This document shows, piece after piece, positions 14,711 through 20,294 of a DNA stretch of 25,530 bases. The notes below the pieces were generated by a model. That model saw only the letters and a program-made list of their open reading frames with translations, searched no databases and was not told the DNA's origin. Within the stretch, counting starts at the first letter, position 1, and each line of letters opens with the position of its first letter. The translations under genes and the position numbers were made by a program. Origin of the DNA: DASUBN01 sp036263155 (GTDB lineage Bacteria; Pseudomonadota; Gammaproteobacteria; Natronospirales; REEB76); assembly GCA_036263155.1 (NCBI GenBank), contig DATAHN010000009.1, positions 1 through 25,530 of the forward strand, written 5' to 3'.

Positions 14711-15810
14711 GCCGCTATCTCCCTGACCTGGGTGCGGATGCCCCAGCGTTCGAACTCTGGCAGGAATTCCTCAAGAGCGAGCAAGCCCATGCAGGGTATC
14801 GCGCCCACGGCATGGGTCTCGCCGCGCGCGAGCTTGCGTGCCAGCAGGATCGCCGCGATGCAGGGGATCTCCGGGCCATGCACGCTGCCGGCCGTGAGGT
14901 GCCACTCGAGATGCAGCCTGCGCCCTTCGATGCCCGTACCCGTCAGACTGACCAGCATCCCGCCATGAGGTCCGCCGAACCTATCGAGCCTGGTGGCCAG
15001 CTTGTCGAGAGCAGGCGCCCAGCGATCCAGCGGCACCGGCACGCCCATGCGGCGCAGCCCCGCGACGGCGGCGAGGACGAAGTGCTCGAAACCGAACTCC
15101 AGCGAGGCCCGGAACTGGACCGTCCTGACGCCGGGATAGCGTGCGGGTAAAAGCTCGAGGTCGGGCACATCGCAGGCCGCAGCCCAGCGCCGGCCCAACT
15201 CCACGAACTCCAATCGGCGCAACTCCTGCCAGCCATGGGCGTCGCACCATTCACCTTCTTCCAGCCACTTGAAGGGACGGCCCAGGTAGCTGAACACGGC
15301 TCTCAAGGTCGCTGCGCCACGGGGCGAGCGCTGCGCCGGCGCGATGGAGAGCTGTATCTCTTCAAGCCCCATGAACCGCGGCTTGAAACGGTCCACGACC
15401 GCCGAGGAGAGTGCCGGCAGCGTGCTGGCCCCCGTGACCGCGAGACGGCCGGCGGCACGGGCTTCGGCATCCAGCTTGCCCGAGAAGCCTGCGACGAAGG
15501 CGCGTCCATCCGCGAGGTCTATGTAGTGGCTGCCGGCCCCGAGCGCGGCCTTCGCCACCTGGTAGCTTTGACCTTGGAACGGGCCCACGCAATGGATGAC
15601 ACAACCCGGTTGAAGTTCGGCGAGGTGCCGCTCGAAATCCGCATCCAAGATGTCGAGCCTGACCTTGCCGATAGCCGCATCGAAACCTGCGACACGATGT
15701 CCCTGCTCCGGATTGCGGCCGGCGGCAAGCACCTCGAACCCGTCGCGCGCCAGGGCGCGGCAGATGCGTGCACCGAAATTTCCGTATCCCCCCAGGACGA
15801 TGAACCGCAT
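14707..15810 (-). CDS. Saccharopine dehydrogenase-like NAD(P)-dependent oxidoreductase
   Basis: This 367-residue protein opens with MRFIVLGGYGNFGARICRAL, a Rossmann dinucleotide loop (GGYGNFG, residues 7-13). AAGRNPEQ and VIHCVGPFQGQSYQVAKAAL with HYIDLADGRAF follow, which is the saccharopine dehydrogenase NADP-binding domain (COG3268/COG1748 type) pattern. The C-terminal half contains a substrate-like domain with GFEHFVLA and HLTAGSVHGPEIPC. It is not a lysine-pathway enzyme by context, and members of this group are often of unknown substrate. It overlaps the DUF2269-type gene by an ATGA and is divergent from the VOC gene with a 107-base gap that shows no convincing promoter boxes. Confidence 0.78.
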   Translation of the reverse strand: MRFIVLGGYGNFGARICRALARDGFEVLAAGRNPEQGHRVAGFDAAIGKVRLDILDADFERHLAELQPGCVIHCVGPFQGQSYQVAKAALGAGSHYIDLADGRAFVAGFSGKLDAEARAAGRLAVTGASTLPALSSAVVDRFKPRFMGLEEIQLSIAPAQRSPRGAATLRAVFSYLGRPFKWLEEGEWCDAHGWQELRRLEFVELGRRWAAACDVPDLELLPARYPGVRTVQFRASLEFGFEHFVLAAVAGLRRMGVPVPLDRWAPALDKLATRLDRFGGPHGGMLVSLTGTGIEGRRLHLEWHLTAGSVHGPEIPCIAAILLARKLARGETHAVGAIPCMGLLALEEFLPEFERWGIRTQVREIAA

Positions 15811-15917
15811 ACATCCCCTTCCAGTCCGTCCGCTAGCCTACCAAACCGCCGGGTTTATGTTGCCTGTTTTCCCGTGTGCTAGCGTGGCGCATTCGATCGC
15901 CGAAGGAATGAGCCGCC

Positions 15918-16391
15918 ATGCACCAAAAGATAACCCCCATGCTCTGGTTCAACGACAAGGCGGAGGATGCCGCGAAGTTCTGGGTCTCCATCTTCAAGGA
16001 CGCCAAGATCCTGGAGACAACCTACTACGGCGAAGGCAGCCCCGCGCCGGGCAAGGTGCTGGTAGTGAAGTTCCAGCTGGAGGGCCAGGAGTACACGGCC
16101 CTGAACGGCCTGCAGGACTACCCCTTCTCGGAAGCAGTGTCGCTCATGATCCACTGCAAGGACCAGAAGGAAGTGGACTACTACTGGGACAAGCTGCTGG
16201 CCGGCGGCGGCGAGCCCATCGCCTGCGGCTGGCTGAAGGACAAGTTCGGCTTCCGCTGGCAGGTGACGCCGGACGTGCTGCTCAAGTACATCAACGACAA
16301 GGACAAGGCGAAGGCCAAGCGCGCCATGGACGCAATGATGCAGATGGTGAAGATCGACATCGCCGCCATCGAGAAGGCTTATAAAGGTTAG
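15918..16391 (+). CDS. VOC-fold protein of the PhnB-like / 3-dmu-9-3-mt type
   Basis: This 157-residue protein has the vicinal-oxygen-chelate fold pattern of PF06983. MHQKITPMLWFNDKAEDAAKF and WVSIFKDAKI start the first beta-alpha-beta unit. KVLVVKFQLEGQEYTALNG and SLMIHCKDQKEVDYYWDKL form the middle, and CGWLKDKFGFRWQVTP closes the barrel. The family is widespread and includes proteins misnamed 3-demethylubiquinone methyltransferases; most have no proven activity. A lysine- and methionine-rich helical tail (residues 119-157) follows. AAGGA lies about 10 bases before the ATG. It stands alone and ends at a strong bidirectional hairpin. Confidence 0.85.
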   Translation: MHQKITPMLWFNDKAEDAAKFWVSIFKDAKILETTYYGEGSPAPGKVLVVKFQLEGQEYTALNGLQDYPFSEAVSLMIHCKDQKEVDYYWDKLLAGGGEPIACGWLKDKFGFRWQVTPDVLLKYINDKDKAKAKRAMDAMMQMVKIDIAAIEKAYKG

Positions 16392-16395
16392 CTCC

Positions 16396-16424
16396 AAAAA
16401 GAAAGGCGGGTTTGCACCCGCCTT
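16396..16424 (-). terminator. Intrinsic terminator (bidirectional, strongest for the minus strand)
   Basis: AAGGCGGGT (16403-16411) and ACCCGCCTT (16416-16424) form a perfect 9-bp stem with a 4-base loop. On the minus strand it is followed by TTTCTTTTT, an ideal U-tract, so it ends the outer-membrane gene transcript. On the plus strand only TTCCATTC follows, so it also ends the VOC gene less efficiently. Confidence 0.9.
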
Positions 16425-16448
16425 CCATTCGTCCATCGGTAAGTCCCG

Positions 16449-17105
16449 TCAGAAGCGGTAGGTGAGACCCAGCGCGATCACGGGATAGGTCTTGAAGCTG
16501 TTCACGTCGTCCTGCACCTTGGCCTGCTCCGCTGCGAGGTCGCTCTGGAACTGTGAGTTGTTGGCGATCGGGCCGTTGGCGCTGAGCTTCACCTTGGGCG
16601 AGCCCTGCATGAGCACGCCCACATCGAACGAGAACCCCAGGCCCGTGGAGGTGCTGCCGAGGCTGCTCCAGCCGAGCCCCAGGTAAGGCGCCGTGGAGTT
16701 GAAGGTGATGAGGCCGGAGAGCGTGCCCACCTGGGAGGCGCTGTAGGTGGTGCCGTTGATCGTGTAGGTCCCGGAGGGCACCGCCACTGCGTCCACCTTG
16801 TTGTTGTTGCCCACCAGGCCGCCGGTCACCCGGAAGATGCCCTGGAAGGGGTGCACGTCCACCATGGCGGCATAGCTGCTCAGCTTCAGGTCGAAGTTGT
16901 AGTCGATCTGTTCTTTCTTGCTGTCGTAGCTGTAGGTGTAGTTGTTGAAGTTCACCCGCGCGGTGAAGTACGGGTTGATGGTGTAGTTCAGCTCCGCGCC
17001 GAGGCCCAGGGTGCCGGCGTGGGCATCCAGGCCGAAGTCGCTGGCGCCGGCGGCGCAGGGCAGCGCGCCCGCGGCGAGCAGGCCAAGCAAGGCGAGTCTC
17101 TTCAT
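16449..17105 (-). CDS. Predicted outer-membrane beta-barrel protein
   Basis: This 218-residue protein starts at the ATG at 17105, with AGGGAG seven bases upstream. It has a signal peptide (MKRLALLGLLAAGALPCAAGA) cut near residue 21. The mature part alternates short amphipathic strands rich in Tyr, Asn, Gly and Ser (LNYTINPYFTARVNFNNYTY, DYNFDLKLSSYAAMVDVHPF, GLGWSSLGSTSTGLGFSFDVG). It ends VIALGLTYRF; the C-terminal Phe after an aromatic strand is the usual signal for BAM-dependent insertion. Spacing suggests an eight-stranded OmpA/OmpW-size barrel, but no specific family is recognised. The long polar loop near 175-200 looks surface or periplasmic. It has its own regulatory region and terminator. 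Confidence 0.78.
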   Translation of the reverse strand: MKRLALLGLLAAGALPCAAGASDFGLDAHAGTLGLGAELNYTINPYFTARVNFNNYTYSYDSKKEQIDYNFDLKLSSYAAMVDVHPFQGIFRVTGGLVGNNNKVDAVAVPSGTYTINGTTYSASQVGTLSGLITFNSTAPYLGLGWSSLGSTSTGLGFSFDVGVLMQGSPKVKLSANGPIANNSQFQSDLAAEQAKVQDDVNSFKTYPVIALGLTYRF

Positions 17106-17145
17106 TGTCCACTCCCTAAAAAAAGATGGATAAAACCCCGATATC

Positions 17146-17164
17146 ACTATACGACACTATGTCG
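17146..17164 (-). promoter_or_regulatory. Putative promoter/operator of the outer-membrane protein gene
   Basis: TATAGT (17146-17151, minus strand) is a good -10 box about 40 bases from the start codon, but no -35 box stands out. Directly upstream is a perfect inverted repeat CGACA-3-TGTCG (17152-17164). An operator in this position could replace a -35 via an activator or act as a repressor site. Confidence 0.4.
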
Positions 17165-17204
17165 GCGCACGGATATTTGGCCTGCGAAAGGCCTGGCAGA
17201 GAGA

Positions 17205-17220
17205 CGCGGCTCAGGCCGCG
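17205..17220 (-). terminator. Weak hairpin at the waaF stop codon
   Basis: CGCGGC (17205-17210) pairs with GCCGCG (17215-17220). The 4-base loop contains the waaF stop codon, and TCTCTCTG follows on the minus strand. The U-tract is interrupted, so termination may be partial. Confidence 0.35.
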
Positions 17221-18221
17221 GTGGCGCGCCGGAAGATATCTTCCACTTCGACCTGCATGAGGCAGTTGAGATGCCCGAGCGGGCAGGTGCGCTCGAAACA
17301 GGGACTGCAAGAGAGACGCAGGTATACCACGCTCGCCTTGTCCGTGAGAGGCGGCGTGTAGTCCGGGCTCGACGAGCCGTAGATCGCCACCAGCCGCACG
17401 CCCGCCGCCGCGGCCATGTGCATGAGCCCCGAGTCGTTGGTGACGGCGCACTCGGCGAGCGCCATGAGGTCCAGCGCGTCCGCGAGCTTGGTGACGCCGC
17501 AGAGGTTCACCACGCCCTCCTCCCCCGCCACCGCCTGGATGGCGGCACCGAGTTCGTGCTCCTTGGCGGAGCCGAAGATCCATACCTGCCGTCCCGCGGC
17601 CTTGAGGCGCCGGGCGAGCTCGCCGTAGCGCGCCGCCGGCCAGCGCTTGGCCTCGCCGTACTCGGCGCCGGGCAGCAGCGCCACCACCGGCCTGTCCAGG
17701 TTCAAGCGATTGAGATCCAGCTGCAGGCGCTGGTTGTCCTTGTCCACCCGCAGCTTCGGCTGCGGGATGGCAGGCGGCAGCGGCGCGTCCTGCGGCAGGC
17801 CCAGCGCCACGTAGCGCTGCACCGTCTGGGTGAGGACCTTCTTGTCCAGCTTGCGCATGTCGTTGATGAGCCCATAGCGCAGCTCACCCCGGTAGCCGGT
17901 GCGGATGGGGATGTTCGCGAAAGCCGGCACCAGCGCCGACTTCCAGGAGCGTGGCAGCACGATGGCGCGCTGGTAGCGGCCGTAGAGCGTGACCCCCAGG
18001 CGCCGGCGCACGCCCCAGCCGAGCTCGCCGTGCTCCAGCGGCAGGTTCACGGCGGAGGCCACCTCCGGCATGCGCGCAAGCAGCGGCCGCGACCAGGTCG
18101 GGGCCAGCACGTCTATCGCGGCGTCGGGGAAGCGGGCCTTGAGCGTTAGAAATAAGCTCTGGGCCATGACCATGTCGCCGACCCAGGCGGGCCCGACGAC
18201 CAATATCCGATTACCAGCCAT
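17211..18221 (-). CDS. waaF: ADP-heptose:LPS heptosyltransferase II
   Basis: This 336-residue GT9-family protein has the WaaF length. It adds the second L-glycero-D-manno-heptose to the LPS inner core on the cytoplasmic face. NRILVVGPAWVGDMVMAQSLF at the N-terminus is the diagnostic start. LLPGAEYGEAKRWP near residues 180-195 and NDSGLMHMAAAAGV near 262-275 line the nucleotide-sugar site. IYGSSSPDYTPP follows, then a Cys-containing end SCSPCFERTCPLGHLNCL, typical of WaaF rather than WaaC. Its ATG is 7 bases after the hldD stop, so the ADP-heptose maker and user are co-transcribed. A hairpin spans its stop codon. Confidence 0.94.
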   Translation of the reverse strand: MAGNRILVVGPAWVGDMVMAQSLFLTLKARFPDAAIDVLAPTWSRPLLARMPEVASAVNLPLEHGELGWGVRRRLGVTLYGRYQRAIVLPRSWKSALVPAFANIPIRTGYRGELRYGLINDMRKLDKKVLTQTVQRYVALGLPQDAPLPPAIPQPKLRVDKDNQRLQLDLNRLNLDRPVVALLPGAEYGEAKRWPAARYGELARRLKAAGRQVWIFGSAKEHELGAAIQAVAGEEGVVNLCGVTKLADALDLMALAECAVTNDSGLMHMAAAAGVRLVAIYGSSSPDYTPPLTDKASVVYLRLSCSPCFERTCPLGHLNCLMQVEVEDIFRRATAA

Positions 18222-18228
18222 CAGCGCC

Positions 18229-19173
18229 TTACTTGTTCAGCCAAACCATATATTTTTCGACGCCCTGTTCTACGGTCATGAACGGGTGGTCGCAGCCGGT
18301 GGCGCGCAGGGCCGTGAGGTCCGCCTCGGTGTAGCTCTGGTAACGGCCCTTGAGCACGTCCGGGAACGGGATGTACTCGATCTTGCCCTTGCCGTGGTGC
18401 TTGATGACGGCCTTGGCCACGTCGTTGAAGGGCTGGGCGCGGCCGGTGCCGAGGTTGAAGATGCCCGAGCACTTGGGATGGTCCCAGAACCACAGGTTCA
18501 CGGCGCAGACGTCGTCCACGTGGATGAAGTCGCGGCGCTGCTCGCCGTCGCCGTAGCCGTCGCTGCCCTCGAACAGCCGGCACTTGCCGGTCTCGAGGAT
18601 CTGGTTGTTGAAGTGGAAGGCGGTGCTCGCCATCTTGCCCTTGTGCTGCTCGCGGGGGCCGTACACGTTGAAGTAGCGGAAGCCCACCACCTGGCTCTTG
18701 AGGCCGGTCTTCATGCGGCGGCGCACGTACTGGTCGAAGAGGAACTTGGAGTAGCCGTACACGTTGAGCGGCGCCTCGTGGCTCCGCTCCTCCTTGAACA
18801 CCTTGCCCCCGCCGTAGACCGCGGCCGAGGAAGCGTAGACGAAGGGGATGTTGCGGGCCTGGCAGTAGTCCAGCAGCGCCTTGGAGTACTCGTAGTTGAC
18901 GGACATCATGTAGCGCCCGTCCCACTCGGTGGTGTCGGAGCAGGCGCCGTTGTGGAACACCGCCTCCACCGGCCCGAAGCTGTGGTTGGACAGGAGCTGC
19001 TGCAGGAACGCGTCCTTGTCCCGGTAGTCCGCGATCTCGGCCTCCGCCAGGTTCTTGAACTTGGTGCCGTCCTTGAGGTCGTCCACCACCATGATGTCGG
19101 AGTGGCCGCGCGCGTTCAGCGCCAGCACCAGGTTGGAGCCCACGAAGCCGGCACCGCCGGTGACGATGATCAT
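18229..19173 (-). CDS. hldD: ADP-L-glycero-D-manno-heptose 6-epimerase
   Basis: This 314-residue short-chain dehydrogenase/epimerase converts ADP-D-glycero-D-manno-heptose to the L-glycero form used by WaaF and WaaC. The NADP-binding loop GGAGFVGSN is at residues 6-14 and VVDDLKDGTKFKNL at 29-42 is characteristic of HldD. The catalytic Ser is in YASSAAVYGGG (113-123) and the YxxxK pair is Tyr139/Lys143 in NVYGYSK. RYFNVYGPREQHKGKMAS is the conserved HldD substrate loop. Its ATG overlaps the glycosyltransferase stop in an ATGA (19170-19173). The assignment is firm from motifs and from waaF downstream. Confidence 0.96.
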   Translation of the reverse strand: MIIVTGGAGFVGSNLVLALNARGHSDIMVVDDLKDGTKFKNLAEAEIADYRDKDAFLQQLLSNHSFGPVEAVFHNGACSDTTEWDGRYMMSVNYEYSKALLDYCQARNIPFVYASSAAVYGGGKVFKEERSHEAPLNVYGYSKFLFDQYVRRRMKTGLKSQVVGFRYFNVYGPREQHKGKMASTAFHFNNQILETGKCRLFEGSDGYGDGEQRRDFIHVDDVCAVNLWFWDHPKCSGIFNLGTGRAQPFNDVAKAVIKHHGKGKIEYIPFPDVLKGRYQSYTEADLTALRATGCDHPFMTVEQGVEKYMVWLNK

Positions 19174-19898
19174 GATGTTTTTCTCTTAGAGTAGATCACG
19201 ATGTACTTATAGAATACGCCATTGGCCTCGGATACCGAGATCAAGACGCCGCGCCAGCCGTCCAGGATGCCGAGCCGCAAAAGATAGCTGCGGATGAAGG
19301 CCCACAGGGTCTTCAGCAGGATCACGGCCGGGTGGTAGGTCCGGGTGGATTCCGCGGCCTTCAGCATCGTGTAGCGGTGCATCTTCACCAGGAAGTCGCC
19401 CGCATCGCCCATGGGCGCGTGCTTCAGGGTCCCGGCCAGCCGCGCGGGCGCCTCGCCCGCCCTGAGCTCTACCTTCTCGTGCACCGCCACGTCGGTGAAG
19501 GCATGGGTCTTGCGGTTGTACATCCGCACCAGCCACTGGCTACCCCAGCCCGAATACCTCACCCGCTTGCCAAGCAGGTAGTTCTGCCGTTCGACCGCAT
19601 ACACCACGGCGGCGTCCGAGAGCGTCAGACTGTCCAGGGCGGCGAGCAGCGCCTCGTCCGGCACCTCGTCCGCGTCGATGGAGAACACCCAGTCGTTCTG
19701 CGCGAGCCTCGCAGCGTTGTTCCGGGTGGGCCCGAAGCCCGCGAACTCGCCTTGGTGGATGCGCACATTGGGATAGCGCCGGGCCACGTCGAGGGTCTTG
19801 TCTTTCGAACCGTTGTCGAAGATCACCACTTCGCCGAAGCGCTTCAGGCCGTCCAGCGTGGCGGCCAGGGAGGCCTCCGCGTCGCGGACCATCAGCAC
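19170..19898 (-). CDS. Family 2 glycosyltransferase, WaaE/KdtX-like (LPS core)
   Basis: This GT-A fold enzyme is 242 residues from a GTG at 19898. DNGSKDKTLDVARRY and the DXD-type SIDADEVPDEALL (about residues 73-85) are the nucleotide-sugar and metal sites. GWGSQWLVRMYNRKTHAFTD and VHEKVEL match WaaE/KdtX-like LPS core glucosyltransferases. The GTG start cuts the first beta-strand and lacks a ribosome site. The frame stays open upstream, with RISAVLMVRD completing the strand. A GGGAGG (19933-19938) lies exactly 7 bases before an in-frame ATC at 19923-19925, so the real protein may be 251 residues (MINALSRISAVLMV) with a rare AUC start. It is followed by hldD in an ATGA overlap. Confidence 0.85.
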   Translation of the reverse strand: MLMVRDAEASLAATLDGLKRFGEVVIFDNGSKDKTLDVARRYPNVRIHQGEFAGFGPTRNNAARLAQNDWVFSIDADEVPDEALLAALDSLTLSDAAVVYAVERQNYLLGKRVRYSGWGSQWLVRMYNRKTHAFTDVAVHEKVELRAGEAPARLAGTLKHAPMGDAGDFLVKMHRYTMLKAAESTRTYHPAVILLKTLWAFIRSYLLRLGILDGWRGVLISVSEANGVFYKYIVIYSKRKTS

Positions 19899-19951
19899 GG
19901 CAGAGATGCGGGAAAGCGCGTTGATGAGAGGGCCTCCCGCGGAAAAGGGAC

Positions 19952-20155
19952 TTAACCGACTAACTTATAATCCGCGCCGCAATAGGGGCACTTCGCCTCA
20001 CCCGTCGCTTCGATGGGCAGGAACACCCGGGGGTGGGAGTTCCACTTGCTCATCTCCGGCGTCGGGCAGTGCAACGGCAGGTCCTTGCGGGTCACCTGGT
20101 AGGTCTTCTGGGCATTGGGCGGGGTGGCCAGGCTTTCACGTTCGGCTGCGGACAC
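19952..20155 (-). CDS. Zinc-finger protein of the CHCC type (NDUFS6-like)
   Basis: This 67-residue protein begins at a GTG (20155) with GAGG five bases upstream. It has the zf-CHCC pattern: Cys30, His41, then Cys56 and Cys59 in AKCPYCGADY. LPLHCPTPEMSKWNSHPRVF and LPIEATGEA are near-identical to the family signature. This fold is shared with the mitochondrial complex I subunit NDUFS6, and in proteobacteria the gene often sits beside LPS or amino-acid genes. The molecular role is unknown. Cytoplasmic by sequence. It is the first gene of the LPS run; the glycosyltransferase frame begins within about 26-54 bases of its stop. Confidence 0.9.
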   Translation of the reverse strand: MSAAERESLATPPNAQKTYQVTRKDLPLHCPTPEMSKWNSHPRVFLPIEATGEAKCPYCGADYKLVG

Positions 20156-20190
20156 GGGGGCCTCGGGGACTCTCTAATAGAAGAGGCGCG

Positions 20191-20199
20191 ATTATACCA
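20191..20199 (-). promoter_or_regulatory. Extended -10 promoter for the zinc-finger/LPS operon
   Basis: The minus strand reads TGGTATAAT here: a perfect TATAAT (20191-20196) with the TGn extension (20197-20199). No clear -35 box lies 17 bases upstream, which fits an extended -10 promoter. Transcription would begin near 20184, giving about a 30-base leader before the GTG at 20155. It probably drives zinc-finger > glycosyltransferase > hldD > waaF. Confidence 0.65.
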
Positions 20200-20251
20200 G
20201 CCGGACAAAAGGAGCCACCCGCTACGCTTCCAGCTCCGCGTGTGGGGTCCA

Positions 20252-20294
20252 GCCCGTACTTCCCTGTACGGGCGCCCGCCGCTACGCGGCGGGC
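20252..20294 (-). repeat. Two abutting hairpins at the end of glnE
   Basis: GCCCGTAC (20252-20259) pairs with GTACGGGC (20266-20273) over a 6-base loop. It is followed without a gap by GCCCGCCGC (20274-20282) pairing with GCGGCGGGC (20286-20294) over TAC. The glnE stop codon lies in the second hairpin. No U-run follows closely on the minus strand, so this is not a standard terminator. The first hairpin resembles the central stem of repeat copy A. Confidence 0.7.
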
